Positions 35,501 to 51,100 are shown, counted from the first letter of the stretch. The stretch is 64,000 bases of DNA from Tetrastigma voinierianum (GCA_016808115.1 JAEQBH010009485.1:1-64000), one strand, 5' to 3'. The notes: generated from the sequence alone by a model not told the origin. Numbers and translations are program-made.

Positions 35501-38500
35501 ATAATGCCAGTGTCCTTTGCATAGTAATTTTCTTTAATTATTTTCAGTCCCTTCTTTTCTGGCACAATGGTTATCGTATGAGAGAATGTCAACTAACAAA
35601 TAGCCAGATAGAGAAGGAAAACAAAGTATGGCAGTATCAGAAATGCACATTTTTGTCAGTTATATTTGTGCATCATGCAATAAAGATCCTAAATGAACCA
35701 TGCCTCAAGTTGCCCTGTAGAGGCGTGATTGAGAAGCTTACTCACCCAGGACCAGATGAAACAGAAACGGCAGAGTCAAAAAGAAGAGATCCAAAAGGTC
35801 CAACTTTTGTTTTCTGCACTTGGGAACCTTTTCTTGTAAGATCCAGTCTTCTAGTATCTTGCTGCCCTACTAATCAACAATACAATAAACATGGAATACT
35901 CATTAGTGCTACTCTAAATACATTTCTCTATATGTGCAGTATAATATACTTAAGCTAATATTGATAACACCTTGACCATATAATAAGACAACTATACAGA
36001 ATATACTATTCTAGTTTTGTGTCTTCATCTTCTTCTTCCTCTCCCGCTCCCCTTTTGGCAGTTTGTACTTAAAATAACTGTTTTTTAACATTTTCTAACA
36101 AAAACTAACTTTCCAATATATTTTTATAAACTTTGACTTGCTTCTATACCTTGTTCTCGATATTTGGTTAAATCTCAGCTGCTTCAGAACTGTAATTAAT
36201 CCAAGAAGTTCTGTGAAGTTCTATAAGAATTCAATTAATCATCACAGAACAGTTTTCACATGAGTCACCCAGACCCGAAACTTTTAATTGAACCAGCCTT
36301 AATATAATTCTCTAATGGAGAGCAAGTTAGCTTATTATATATTATAGGTTACATTAGATATTATGCAGTCTTTTCTTTGTTATTAACTACTTGTATTGAG
36401 TCCTATATATATAAGTCCAATATGTAATGTGAGATAGAGATTCATTATTACGAAATAAAAATTAGGAATTCTCTGTTGCCTCTCTTCACATGTTATCGAG
36501 AGCGAGAGAAAACCTAATTTTGGGTGATCGTGTTTCATTAGTCTCCTTCTCGCCGCCGGATCCTTCTCACCACGCGACCTGCCGCCACGGCCGCCGCCTT
36601 CCCTTGCCGGCGGCTTCCGGGAAGAACAGTACCGGTAGAGCCAGCATGTTCGAGCGCGGAGGGCGATCTACGTGGCCACCGCCGGAAAGCCGGCATCCCA
36701 CCAGCGAGTCACGCGCGTGTCTTCTCACGGCGACCTCGCCGTCCACGGCTTTCCGGCGTGAGTGCGACGTGTGGGCGCGTGGCTTCTTCGTGGCAGCGCC
36801 TCCTGATCGAAGTCGTTGGCGTAGGTCTTGGTGTTCCTAGCCCTGGAGTGGTCATTAAGCACTTCTTCTCCACCCGATTGCCCTTTTTCTTGTGTATCGG
36901 CTTGATTACCACTTTTTACTTGTGCGTGATCGCAGTTCTACCGATCGCTCCGGTTCATCTTGATGCGTGGCCTCTCGGTTTGGGTCCCTTTTTATCTTGA
37001 CTCAGTGGTCGCCCTCTTATTTGGGCTCTCGCGATCGGCGTGGATTCCGATCTCGATTAAATTGGATATGGCAGCTAAAAATTCTATTTTCGTGCGGTAT
37101 CTTTGGATCTCCCTCTTATCACATCGAAAAATTGATTGGTAGTGAGAATTATCTCTGAGTCGGCTTACGTGGAACTACGGTTCATGGGACGGGGTTATGA
37201 GATCATCTTATTACCGGAGATGATATACACAGTGACAAAGGTGCCTTTGGAAGAAAATAGATGCCTGACTATGTAGCGTATTATGGCGGTCGGTTGATCA
37301 AAATTTTGCTTAAATCTTCGAACTACGAGACATGTTAAGTTTGGAATCGAGTAGCTCATACACGAATGATATCCGGCGTCTTTTATAAGGTGGCTACGCT
37401 GTGTTAATATCATGACAGACGCCGTCACATCTAATTATATTGGCGGATTACTCTGCTTGGGAGAGTTCGACGTTGATGCCTCTTTACTAGTGGCGTTGGG
37501 GCTTCGACAAGCGCGGGTTGACAAGTTCTTTATGGTCGCCTCTCGGTGGCCTCGTCGGGATCTTGAGACCCTCCAGGGATCGATTCTTGGCGATCCATCA
37601 GTCCGAATCCTTGGATGATGTGTTTCTTCGCTCCTCCGTATCTCACCCACCTGACTTTGCCATCGGTAGCCGCTGGGTTCTTACGTGTTAGTTTCTCATA
37701 CTAACCTTGAGGAGGGCGGTGGTACCGGTCGAGACAACGTCCTCATTGCTCTATTGCGACAAAGCTTGGCCACACCGTGATCGTTGTTACTCGATTGCAT
37801 GGGCGTCCCCGCCCGCCTTTGCGCCGCATTAGTGGTCTTGGTTCTAATTCTCGGTCGCGCCCCAGGACTGCGAGCTCTACTTGCTTGTCTCGGGGTGTTA
37901 CGTGACAGATGAGTATAATGCCTATGCATTAAGCTATCCACGCGACGAGTCGGATGTTGCCTCTGTTGCCCAGATCGGTAATGCCTCTGTCTACCTTACT
38001 CATACATCTTCTCTTGGACCTGGATTAGACTGGTGCTTAGATCACATTCACGGTAATAAAGATCTTCTCTTATACTTCTTCTTCTTTTACTTCCCTATTT
38101 GTTCTGTGGTAATGGTTCTCAAGCGTAGCTAAAGGTAGTTCTTCATCTCACTTACTTCCTCTCATAATCGCTATCTTTCACGAGTGTCAAAGCTTTTATT
38201 TCTATCGTTAAAATCACCATTACTCTTAAGCTGTTATTATTTTTACGATAAATTCGTGACCTTAACGGGGCCGGATGCAGAGGCGATTGGCATCGGATTG
38301 AGTCACGGGGCCTGTCGCCTCCTCATGATCATCTCCCTGCGGTTTGCGTTCCAGCGATGCTCAGCTCCTAAATCCCTGATCATTCGGGCCACTAGTCTTT
38401 GCAAGTTCGAAGATCCTCACCGCCATTTGTCGTCGACTGCGTGTGAGTCGCCATCGACTTAGAACATCTTCGTGTCGTTCACTTGACGTTTGCATGTCGA

Positions 38501-41500
38501 GCGCGTCTCCTTTGACCTTGTCCCTGCGATGTTTGGGGTCCTTGTCGGATTGCGTGCCCCCAGGCTTCGGTGTTTGTCACTTTCATTGATGGTATTCACC
38601 GATGTACTTGGTTATTTTTAATGGCTTCAGTGAGTTATTTTCTATTTTCAGAAATTTTATCTTTAAAAATTCTTACCAGTTCAATATTTATTCGCATGTG
38701 TTCTGTGGTAATGTCTTGAGAATATTTTCTACACCCTTTATTTCATTTATGTCCCGACATGGGATCCTTCATCGATCTTCTTGTGCTCATACTCCTCAAA
38801 CAAAATGAATTATTTGAGCGTAGAATCGTCATCTTATTGAGGCGGCTTCGTCTTTCTCCTTCTCCCTTATCATGTTCCTTTTCGTTTTTGGGAGACGTCC
38901 TTCTGGCTTGTTATTTGATTAATCATTATGCCCTCATCGTACATGCTTTCGGATTATAAAATTCCAGCTTCTTTCACGACTGACTCTTTGTTCCTTCCTC
39001 TACGTGTTTTTGGTTGTACTTGCTTTGGTCATGTCTCCTTTCAGGGACAAGGCGAGCTTTTCGAAGCCAGGCACCGAAATGCATCTTCTTTGAGGCCCAC
39101 TCGGAGCTTCGGAAAGGGTTGCTCGTTATTATTCCTCGGACTCATCATTTTTCTCTCTGCGGATGTCACCTTCTTCGAGACTCCTACTTCTTCTTCTCCT
39201 CCTCAGGAGTCTCTTCAGTTCTTGAAGTCTTACCCCTTCCACATCATCTCCTCCTTTAGATTTGATGATCTATCTTCTACGTCCTTGGTCCACATCATCG
39301 CAGTCCGTCTTAGTTGTTCCTTTCCCTTCTCTTGAGGCCAGGTTGACTCACTTCCTCTCCCATGACTTCTCCACCCGGCTCTTTGATGCGTGTTTGTTAT
39401 CTTCGGAAGGTGTCGCTGCTAGCCAATCCTCATCCCCATTTACAATTTTAGATTACAGTGATTATCTTGCTCTTCTGCATTTGTTTCTCTTATTTCGTAC
39501 ATTTATAACCCACAAGAACACCCGTGAGGCACTTTCCCATCATTTGTGACGAGCGATGGTAGATGAAATGGTTGCTCTGCCTCACGGCGCCAGGATGCAG
39601 TTGTTTTGCCGGTTGGTGAGTTTCAGTTGGTTGTCGTTGGGTTTACACAGTTAAGGTTAGTCCTGATGGTCAGGTTGATCGCCTTAAGAGCAAAAACCTG
39701 GTTTGCTAAAGGATATCTCGAGGTTTATGGTTACGATTATGAGTGGCATGTCCCCACATTGCAGACCTTGTCAGTGCTGCTTCTCTCCATAGGCTATGTG
39801 TTCTGGCTAGCTTTTCGAGTTGGATAATAAAAATGCTTTCCTTCATGGTGATCTACGTAGGAAGTTTATATGGACGACCACGGTTTTGTTGCTCGAAGTC
39901 TGGTTTAGTGTGCGCGGGTCATGCATTTCTGCATATGGCTTGACGTCTCGCCGGCGTGGTTTGGCCGTTTAGTGCATTGTTGAGAATTTGGCATGCCCGC
40001 GATCTGTGAGCTAGTCAGTTTATCATCCTTTCTTGGTGATGTATTTGCTCCCGGTTTGTTTTATGTGGATGACATCGTGCATTCACAGACGTGTCGGGGA
40101 TGGTATTGAAGCTAAGCAACATCTTTTCACTCACTTTCAAACTAAAGACTTGGGGAAACTAGTACTTTTTGAAATTGAGATGCTTCAATCCGGTTCTGGT
40201 GTAGTCCTACTCCCAGCGAAAAGTATGCTTTAGACATCTTGGAAAGCCAGGTATATTTAGGCGTAATAGGTTGACCTCCCCATGGATCTGATAATCGACT
40301 TATTACCGGGCCAGTCTTTCGGAGATCTGGGAGATATCGACCGGTAGGTAAAGCTGAGATTATCTCACCATTACTCGTAGAACATTTCCCTTCCGTAAGT
40401 GTTGTTAGTCGATTCCTCTTTGGTCGTAAATGTGATGCTTGAATTGGGATCTTTGTGTCAAGCGTTCTTCGATATATTAAAAATTACACCCGGTCAAGGT
40501 GTGTTGTACGAGAATAGAGGTCACACCCAGGTTATTGGTTACACAGATGCGGTGGGTTTGGAGCTGCGCGGATAGGCGTTCCACTTAGGATCTTGTGTTT
40601 TCATTGGTGAGTAGCTAATATCACTTGAGTAAACAATGACTGTAGTGGCTAGATCTGCGGCCCAGAATTATCGGTATGGCAGTGACATGTGAACTCGTAT
40701 GGGTGAGACACGCTTCAGGGGTTGAGGTTTGGAAGGGTGAGCAGGATGGAACGATTTGTGATAGCAAATTCAACTTTTAACGTATTAAATCACGTCAGGT
40801 CTTAGTGGAAAAGGACGAACACATTAGGATTGTGTTGAAACTCATTGGGGAAGATGCAATAGGGATGTATAATTCTTGGTTTTGTCGATTGAATGATCGA
40901 CTAAGCGGGACATTTTCTTAAATCTCTCGGTCATAAGAATTAAATACGTTTATATGAGCAGTCATTATGACATATCTTTCCGGCGAGGAATGTTAGATAT
41001 TGTGATGCTTTCGCTGTCTTCTTGTATTGTAGTCACATATATATAAGTCCGATATGTAATGTAGAGATAGAAATTCGTTGATACGAGGAATAATAAAAAG
41101 TGGAATTCTCACATTTTTCTGCTTCACGGGTTCATTCCGTATGGCGTGAACTTTTAAAGTAACGAGGTAGTTTCGTACTCAAATAACATATTGGTTGTTC
41201 ATTCTCGATGACTTTAGTCAACGTCACGTTCCTTGACCATATTTATGATTAGCCATTCTTATTGTCCTAATATGGTAGTGTTTCTAGGAATCTAGACGAT
41301 TAAATCAGTGGTGTTGTTTGGCTGATGGAGGAATAAGAATTGGGGATGTTAAAAAGAATTATGGAAATGCGGTCTGAAGTGCTAGAAACGAGGAAATGTA
41401 AAGTTCTTGAGCAGAGAAAAAGAACTAAGATGGTGGCTTTTGGATAACAAGTAGTATGCTTTAAAGAGTCATTGGCAATCTTGAGTTTATGTTAACTGAC

Positions 41501-44500
41501 AAGGAATATGGTAAAAGAGGCATGTAGATAATAGTCATGTGTTCGGTTGCCTGAATCATTGACTCATGGATTAGGTGAGACATTATCAAAGACACTCAAA
41601 GTTATCTAAGTATTACTGGCGAGCAAAATTGCGGGTTAAGTTGCCAATCTTTAAAATTTTGCCTGAGGCCTCGATGAACTTTTGATGAAAGGGGCATTGG
41701 CTCGAGTGTTGAAATGTCCCACGAAGCACGTCATTTGTAGGCTCGAGAATTCTTGATAGTCACACTTTGATTACGTCTTCGCATGGGTTGCTTACCCAGA
41801 TTATCACCGAGAAAAAAGGTTTTGGTGTAGTTTTGTTTAGATTATTATATTGTTAGATTTATTATGTATGGTAATTTGTATTTTTCTTAGGATTTTAATT
41901 TGTATTTACTGGGTTGTACTGCTTTAGCTATATAAGGCTTTTTTCTCTTGTACCTTAATTTACAGTTTTTAATATACAAAGACTCGAGTCTTTCTTCTGT
42001 AGTATCAGGCAGTACGAGTGAGATAGATTAGACTCCCAGCTAAAGCTATCAATAGAGAAGTATGTCGGATAGTGAGTTCGCCATCGGGGTGGCGACAGTC
42101 ATGCTGATAGGATGCGTCGGCTATCTTTCTATCGGTGACACTGGCTAAATCAGATCAGTATACTTGGCACGAGTAAGATAATAACCATCTGCCAGAAGAA
42201 GAAACTTCTAGACGAAAGTAATTAAGAGGGTGAAGTCTTCATTTCAAATTAATGACCCGAAAGTGCTTTAGATATTGAATACCACCCGCATATCATCCTG
42301 CAATAATCATATCGCCAAACTACAAGAGAATAGTAATACCATGACCAGGACCCTCGAGATTTCACCATTAAGAAAAGCATTTTGACATCCATTTTGAAGA
42401 GTCATTTGCGAGACCCTGGCAATGATAAGAGTCGACGGAAGAAAGTGATGCGAGGCAAAAGTCTCTCAAAATCAATCCATACTCTGATGAAACCCACAGT
42501 AATGAGCGAGCCTTGTAGCGTCAACAGTGCCATGCGTCGAGTGCGGTCTTATAAACCCATTGCTTAGATAGCAGATTTTCGAGAGGAGATCGGCCGGATC
42601 AATGTTCGGTCTTATGCGATGCATCGGCTCTTCTTTCATGGCTTAGATGGGAGCGGCAAAGTGCATGAAGTCGAGAAGGACAGCGGGATCCATAGTTGAG
42701 GCGATGTCGATCAGACGCGTCGTGTCCGGTCTGACTCATCCGGATATGAGAAGGAGCATCGGTAATAGAGAGGGGCGAAGCGAGAGAGGTGGGAGACTCC
42801 TCAGGAAAAAGGTCAGGGAGAGAATCGATAGAGGGAATAAGGGAAATAGAAACATGAGGGGGGCTGACGTGGCGCTAACGTAAGCCTTACATGATACAGG
42901 CGTGTGAAGTGCACGCGCGCGAGTGGATCTGCGTGCTGCAGTGTAAAGCGGCGCGTGGAGACCGACACGGACTTCATGCGGCGTGGCGGCACGGCGACTG
43001 CGCACCTTGGTGTGATCGTCTCGACAAGTTACACCTCCCCAAGTGGCTGTAACGGTTGCAAACGAGGAGGAAACAAAGGATCGACCTATGGTTTTTCGGA
43101 AAAAACAAGTTGTACAGTGGCAAACGGTGGTGTTCGCCAGAAAAAGAAGTTATACGGTGGCTGTAATGCCTAGAAGCCCAGGTGAGGCCGGCGGAGAAAA
43201 AAAATCGAGAAACCTCTTACGTCTGTGAAGAAGGCAGGAATGCTGTATATTATAAATTATGAAATTACAAATCTGAGGAGACCTTATATAGAGCTGAGCT
43301 ATCTTGACCACCAGGCAAAAACAAATTACAATCCTAAGAAAAATACAAATTACCATACATAATAAATCTAACAATATAATAATCTAACAGGAAATGTAAG
43401 TTGCAGAGCCAGAAAAAGAACTAGATAATTGGCTTTTGGATAACAAGTAGTATGCTTTAAAGAGTCATTGGCAATCTTGAGTTTTATGTTAACACGAGCG
43501 AATATGGGTAAAGAGGCATGTGAATCACTAGTCATGTGATCGGTTGCCCCTGAATTAGTGACTCATGGATTAGATTATCAAAGACACTCAAAGTTATCTA
43601 AGTATTACCTGACTGAGCAAAATTACTGAAGTTTAAGTTGCCAATCTTTCTAAAATTTTGCACAAGGCCTCCAATGAACTTTTGATGAAAGGGGCATTGT
43701 CCAAGTGTTGAAATGTCCCACCAAGCACGTCATTGTAGGCTCAGAATTCTTGATAGTCACACTTTGATTCGTCTTCGCATAGGGTTGCTTGCCCCCTTTA
43801 TCACCAAGAGAAAAAGGTTTTCCATGTAGTTTTCAATCACACTTCTCTTGTATGTCTTGGTTTGTAGTAGCAGTCACACAACCTGTAATATTATTCCCTG
43901 AGTTTTTTTGTCCTCGATTTGTTTCTGACCAGTAGCTATAGTATTGGCATTCTCTTGAACTATTTTTAAGTGTTGAACTTTCTAGTGAAATAGGCTTCAT
44001 CATCACGGCCCTATGATCTTCTTCACTACTCAGAAGAGAAAGTTTTATCTAACGTTAATGGTTCCTCCCCAAGCATTTAACCTCTAACCACACCAATTTT
44101 GGGACTAAGCCCAGGTAAAAGTTCAAATACTCAATCTAGTTCCAGCACTTCTGTCAGCATCATTGCATTCTATAGTCTTTCATCTCTAATGCAGATCCAA
44201 TTCTTGTCATAGAACCACTATGGTATTGTTTTCAAGCAGTCATGGTGAGATCTCCTAAACTTCTTTTGCAGTAGAAAGGAATTGGACAGATTAGTAATCT
44301 CAGATTGCATAGAGTTGATTAACCATGAGATGGCCTAGAAATTTTCTTCCCAGAAAGAAGGATCTGAGATTTGGTTACTAATGAGCGTGCAATTACATCT
44401 GTTCCACAACTCTTAAGGAAAACATACCACTTGCTCTTAAAATCTCAAGCTTATAAGTTTGGGTTTAATATGAATATCAAGCTTCACACTATCCCTCCCG

Positions 44501-47500
44501 TGCGGCCTTGTACCTACACATGGAGAGTCAAACAAACTAAATTGAGAGTCTTCCATGGACTTTCAAATCAACAAATGGGGATCAAATATTCAAATTGCTA
44601 AGAGGTGACTCAAACCTAGGACCTCTTGCTAAACCTAGTTCTAATACCATGTTAAACAACCAACTTTCCTAAAAGCTCAAACTTATAGGATTTTAGTTTA
44701 ATATGAATATCAAGCTTCAATTAATAAAAATAAAAAATAAAAAAGCACAGCTTGTACCACCCAAGAAATCCTACCATTCGGTTTGTTAAAAGTAATATAT
44801 AGGCTTCTCATGATGGGTGATGAACCTACATGCTGCTAAGTTGTTTCAGTAGGAGGGTTTCCAGAAACTTCTTGCTATTGGAAAAACTAATAGGCAAAAA
44901 AAGAAGGAATATAAAGGTGATGAAAGGACTGCTGGCAATGAAGGTTAAAAAATTGTCAGGAAAAGATTAGAATATCCTTCCAATCTCTGATATGTTGATA
45001 CAATATGAGTGGAAGAAAGAAAGACGGAAGAAACCAATTCCTCAGTTAGATCAGAAAAGTTTGATAGGACATAAATATAGAATCTGTACAGCTACTAGAG
45101 TAAAGAAAAAGTCTAATATAAGACATTCAATCCTGTAATTACTCCATGATCGCCTCTCTAGGAAGTATAGAAAAAATATTGAGTAAACCAGATTCTATGA
45201 ATATGGACAGCTTCAATAATGTAGACAAATTCTATGAGTTCTTTGATCCCTATACTTGCAAACAGTATATAGTTTGCTAGTTGTCTGCAGCTTTATCTTA
45301 CTGATCTTCTTCAATTCAATTTCAATTTCAATTTCTATTTCATCCAATGTTGTCCAAAGTAAAGCAATGTTCAGACATTAAGATTCCTTTTAACTGCAAA
45401 AGGGAAAAACAAGACTATCTCCTGTCTATGGTAAGGTGATAGGATTCTCTTCATCTTGACAGAGAGTTTGGGTACTTGAGAAGGCCATTGACATCAGGAA
45501 GATGTATATAGAAGGTCCAAAATCCAGAAAACTAAGGAAAACACAACCATTAGGGGCTGTGTAGCTGAAGAAGCTACTCAGATGTGAATTACAAGGTGAA
45601 ATACCAATGGATCCTGGTCTTGATTTTTTTTCTTAATCATTACTTTTCTTTATTTGAGATAACCCACCTTCTGAAACCAAATTGAAAATAGAATTTTCTT
45701 TATGACCTTAAATCACACATCACTCTACCCTCTGCATTTTTAGATTTCGCAGATCGCTACCAATCCCCAGGTTGTGATATACCTGAGCCGATCCTACAGA
45801 TTAAATAATCCTTGAGCTTCAAATTTGACCACCCTTACAATGACAAATTGCAAGCGTTTGACATGACAGTAGACTCTTTATTCCTAGAATTAGAACCTAT
45901 CCATCTTTTTGACATGATAGCAGACTTTTTATGTACATGATAGCAGACACCGGTAATTGTAGACTTGTAGTCACCGAAAAAGTTTCTATTTTGCTTCAAA
46001 CACCCTTGACTTTTACAAGCTCTGCTATATATATACTATTAAACAAAATGTTGATCTTGAATATACGAAACAATTTGATCAGATGAATATGTACATGTAC
46101 CTAAATATATGAAACAACCCAAAAATCATTAAAAACATCAAACCACATAACGTCAATTCAATTCACAAGCTAGAACGAATATATACCTGAAAATAGAGTG
46201 CTTTATTGGTCAAAATAAGCTTTCCTGGCCATGCAAGATTGTTCTCCCACTTTATGACAGGGCGCTTCCTGCTAGAACCAATGCATATGATCCTCTCCCT
46301 GGAAATCTGGGGGGATTCTTGAATCTCATATGATTTGCGTCCTTCATGCACTCTACATCCAAAAACAAAAGGGGGAGAGAGAGACCAGTAGAAGATGAGG
46401 ATAGATTCTGAAAGATTTACGTACATGTGTAACTGAGAAATCACAGAAATGGGTTACACGTGACAAGAAAAAATCCATAACATGACATATTATAATCCTT
46501 GAAGCTTGGAAAAATCTCCACTAAGAAAAAAATAGCACCACCATGTGACTAATTTGTAAGATTTCTGAAAATGTTATCTGAAAACAGCCAGTTGAAAAAC
46601 CAGTGCAATAATAATTCTCAAAAATATTACTGAAGAATCGCATGCTTCATTATAGACATCTCCTATTTATTGCTTTACTTCAGAATCAATATCAATATTG
46701 CCCCGATATTAAAGAAATTAGCACTCTAAGTTATACATATATTAACAGAGCCTTGTCCCAGATTTCCAATTACTTGATGTTGACTTCACAAATCCTATTC
46801 GCAATTTACTTAATCAAGGACCATATCTTCAATTAAGTCATAAACCTTTACACTCTCACCTACAGTTTCTTTCTGGACGTACTCTCATCCTACAGCAGAT
46901 CTAATTTGAAACAAAAACACTCTTAGCCGGTTGCCAGTTATCTTCATTGCACATTTTAAAAAAAAAAAAACAAGTCTAGCCAACCTTTCGCATGTCCTCA
47001 AGGAGTCCTACATCTTACTTCTCACAAGTACAATAATTCCTTGTTCTACTCTTTCTTGATTTCCTAAATTGTCCCGCCATTTCCATGTCAATTATTCTAT
47101 CATTTTAAAAAATTAAAGGCACAAGTGGAATTGGTCTGTAAATTCGAATATCATTAAAAGTTGCTACAAAATATGGGAATTGAACTCCCTAAATATTATT
47201 TATATTATAAATTCTCATCCTACAACCAGTTTTAAAAGAAAATTATACACCAAATACAACCCAAAAACCCCCTCATCACTGCTCTAGGCCATTAAGATTA
47301 CTTCTGCCCATCTGATAAAAAAAAAGATTACTTTTGTCCATGTATCTTCATGGCAGTTACACTGAAATTACGATGAACCTATAGGATCCAAGTCCAGAAA
47401 AAAAATCTTCCATCGCAGTTAAGCTGGAAAATTGTCAACTAATGATCCAGTGCCAGAACTTGTAAGGTTGCCTTATGGGTTAGAACCTGGTAAGATCACC

Positions 47501-48087
47501 AAATAAATTGAAAAGATAGAGACAAGTTTTCCTCATTTCTAAAAACAAATAATAAATGGTAAAGCCTTACTTAAATCTAATGTCAACAAGCTTATTTAAT
47601 GATTTTATTATCATTAGAAAGAAACAAAGTCAACATTAACAGTTCATAGGTCATAAGAGAATTTGAATCTTTACTAATTGTTAAAGGTTTCTTCAAATGA
47701 TGATCATAAATGCAGCATATTGTAATAAGGCAATTAATCACCTTATATGAGAATAATAAGAGGACATAACAATATACAGAATTAGAAAGGAATCATGACG
47801 CTCACTTGAGAAGTTCATTAACATAAGTACACCACAAGCTTAAAGATATGCCCCTTTCATCACCAGCAAGAGCTTTGAATAGATTATGTGCAGTCGATCG
47901 ATCGGCAACACCAGAAACAGCAGGAGTAATACGAACAAAGGCCTCTTCTCCTACAAGCTTCCTCTTTACGGCCAAGAAGCAAATAATCTATTTTAATTCA
48001 TAACTCTAGGAATATTATTGTAGAAGGTTGAAAAGTAAATGCTTCCAACCAACACAGCCAAGCATGAGCAAGCATCAAAATATTGTA

Positions 48088-48126
<39 letters not shown>

Positions 48127-51100
48127 CCCTAGAATCATTGCCAATAAGACATGAGAAATTAAGATTAAGGGTTCTATACTTTTAAATACATATATAATTG
48201 GAGCTACCTTCACAAAACCTTTGTAAAACTTCTCAACAAACTTGTTTTGCTGCACCCACAATTTTCCATCCCTTCAAGTTCAATGAATCTTAATTCCAAA
48301 GATGTTATTTTTTATTTATTTGCTTGTTTGATAAGTAAAAAAATATAGATTAGAAAATAAGTGCTAAAAAAGCAACCCAAGAGATACAAGAAGAAATACT
48401 CACCCCCTTACAAGTATCACATCAACCACAAAAAGATATACAAAAAAAAACCACCCCAGCATCTAGAGCTCATCCAATCAATAAAATGAACTAAAGTCGG
48501 AGGACCATCCACTATAGACAATTTGGTCTCTACCCAAAGAAAATATACAAAATAAAATCTTAATCTTTTGAATGGACAACACCTCATCCCCAAAAACAAT
48601 ACCATTTCTAGCCTTCCAAATCGACCAAAAAATACATAAGGGCCCTACTTTCCTACTCTTCCATGTTCCTTGCCAATAAAAGATCCATTCCAACTCAATA
48701 GGGCATCCCAAACCAAGGAAGGGTTCACCCACGAGACGCCAAAAAGAGAGAAGAGAAACTCATATAACACCCTTGTCTTTATGCAATGGAGCAAAAGATG
48801 ATCCATAGTCTCTTCACACTTTTGGCACAAAAAACATCATTAGCAAGGGCATATCCTCTTTTCTATAGTTGATCTAAAGATCTTGCCCAAGTTGCTTCCC
48901 AAGCTAAGAAGTGAATTTTTGGTTGCACACAATTACTCCAAACATTCTTTATAGGGAATGAAATAGAGGGTCTGAACTCCAAAGCCTTGTACATAGACTT
49001 GATTGAAAGGCACCATTTTTTGCCTCCATCCCCACAGACTCTTTCTTCTCACATAACCTAGACAAGAGTCTCTCCACCCCCCAATCATTGAAAAGTCTAT
49101 TAAAAAAGAGGGTTCCAAAGATGTTATCTGTAATTCAAAAACCTTACTCAGCCAAGCCTATTAGCTCAAAATTTTCGAGCTTACTCTTTGGAGCAATCAA
49201 CATATGGTAAGCACAGTAAAAAACAGACACAAAAACTATCATCAAGAATTTTTAAATAAAGACAACAAGAATAAGCACAACAAGTGTAGCAAAAACGTTT
49301 AAAATAGTTTCCAGAAAATAAAATGATGATCCCTGTTTATAGTTCCTATGTTTTCAGAAACCTATTCATGAACTTTTAGGAGTTGGGAAGTTAAGAAGCA
49401 CAAAACCAGTGTTCCAAAAATCTGATATGTAGACACCAGAAGTTACAAGTTGCTTTATAGGGCGGAATATTAGGAAGAGCAAAGAAAAGAACAAAACGGG
49501 AAAAAAAATGGAATTTACCTGAAAGGAAGCTTTCCCTAAACTACTAGCATTTGAATCATCTGCTTCATGGTAAGGATTCTCCCATGCGAGCATTGTTATG
49601 AAAATTAGTCTCTGGAATGCAGGTTCCTGTAAGCACCAAATTTATCCCCAAAAAAGAAAAGGACTGGCCAAATAAAGCACCCAACAACTTCTGCAGGTCT
49701 CAAAAAGGTCATGATAAATCATTATAAAAAAAATAATCTAGAGATAAGTAAAGTCCCTAAAGTTACAATTTCAAAGCAGTTGTACACAAATAGAAATAAC
49801 TCTATATATATCATATACTCACGATATATACAGACATATATGTCTAAATCATCAGAACTTATGCTTAAGATAATGTACAGTCCACATAGTATCTTTATAA
49901 AATCAGAACATGTAAGCTTCAACAGATAATGTTGTAATGCTTTACTATAATACCTCAATTAAAAAGAAAGGAAAAATAAAAATAAATAAAGCTCCACCTA
50001 CTTTAACCATAATTAGAGAAAACATGATTAAGGAAAATGAGACCAAAAACTTTGGAGAGACATAAAAATAGAAAATTTGCGGAATTTGGAATAAATAGGT
50101 TCCTTCAAAATGGAGAAGCTCTTCTTAGGAAGCTTAGTGAAAGCGTGCTGTGGATATCAAGATGAGGGTTTCTCCCTTGCAAACAGGTGCCCTTTGTGTA
50201 GGAAAGATGAAGAAAACATTGAGCATTTGTTGTTACATTGCCCCATGGTCTGGGGAATTTGGTCCTTTTTGTTGACGTCTGTGGGAGTTGCTTGGGTGCC
50301 CCCATGGCTAATCAAGGACTGGTTTTTTGGCTGGAACAATTTCCTTGTCAGAAAAAGTGAAAGAAAGGCTTGGAGAGCTGCTCCTTTTTGTATGTTTTGA
50401 GCAATCTAGAAAGAAAGGAATAGAGTCGTGTTTGAAAATGAAGAGTTCTCCCCCAACAGACTTAGAAGTGCTTTTCTCCTTGGGGCTGGGCTTTTTAGCC
50501 TCCTTTTAATAGATTTCCTTTTTACTTATCAAAAAAAAAAAAAGGAAATCAAATGAAAAGACTTCTCTTTCACTTATGGAATAAAGAAATGGATGCAGTA
50601 ATACTGATACTAAATCTACAAACCTTGAGGCAAGGATGAATATCAGAACTATCTCTTGACAAGAACCTAAAGCAGCAATATTCCACCAAATGACGGGCAT
50701 CATTATGAACAGTTTCAGGAACAATTAACAAATATTTTCTGCATTTTTCTCCTGTCAATCCATTCATCATATATCTTAATTTCAAAAGTCAAATCACAAT
50801 CTTTATTAGTCCTAATAGGTTGAGATACTAGGCTCTGTCATGAGTAGAGTAGCACAAATAGCATAGTTCATCAATAGATAGTAATCTAAGAAACTTAAAG
50901 TAACACAAATAATAAATAAATAAATAAAAACTGCAAAGTATTGCCACCTGCTGAATTGCTCAATAGAAACAATAGCAGCCAACGAAAGGTCACCACTGGG
51001 TGTACTGCTCTGAATAGTTTTCTCTGCCATGAATATGTCATCAATATCTTGAGTGTCAAACACATTCACAGGGTCATGCTTTCTACCATGACCAGTTCGG

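Larger units (their letters stand above)
36352..41128 (+). mobile_element. Complete Copia retrotransposon inside DUF639 intron 6
   Basis: Short direct LTRs (36352-36490, 40991-41128) share AGTC-ATATATATAAGTCC, ATATGTAATGT and GAATTCTC. Flanks GGTTA (36347-36351) and GGTTC (41129-41133) may be the target duplication with one change. Internal order gag, integrase, RT, RNase H is Copia. It is inserted antisense to the host gene. Heavily frame-broken. Confidence 0.85.

Noticed and set aside
36490..36912. GC-rich frames at the start of the intronic Copia as a separate gene
   Set aside because: They directly follow the LTR and primer site and are best read as leader/gag of the element.
42736..43005. 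89-codon minus-strand frame in the inverted-LTR insert
   Set aside because: GC-rich leader-like retroelement sequence with no recognised domain; the frame does not extend.
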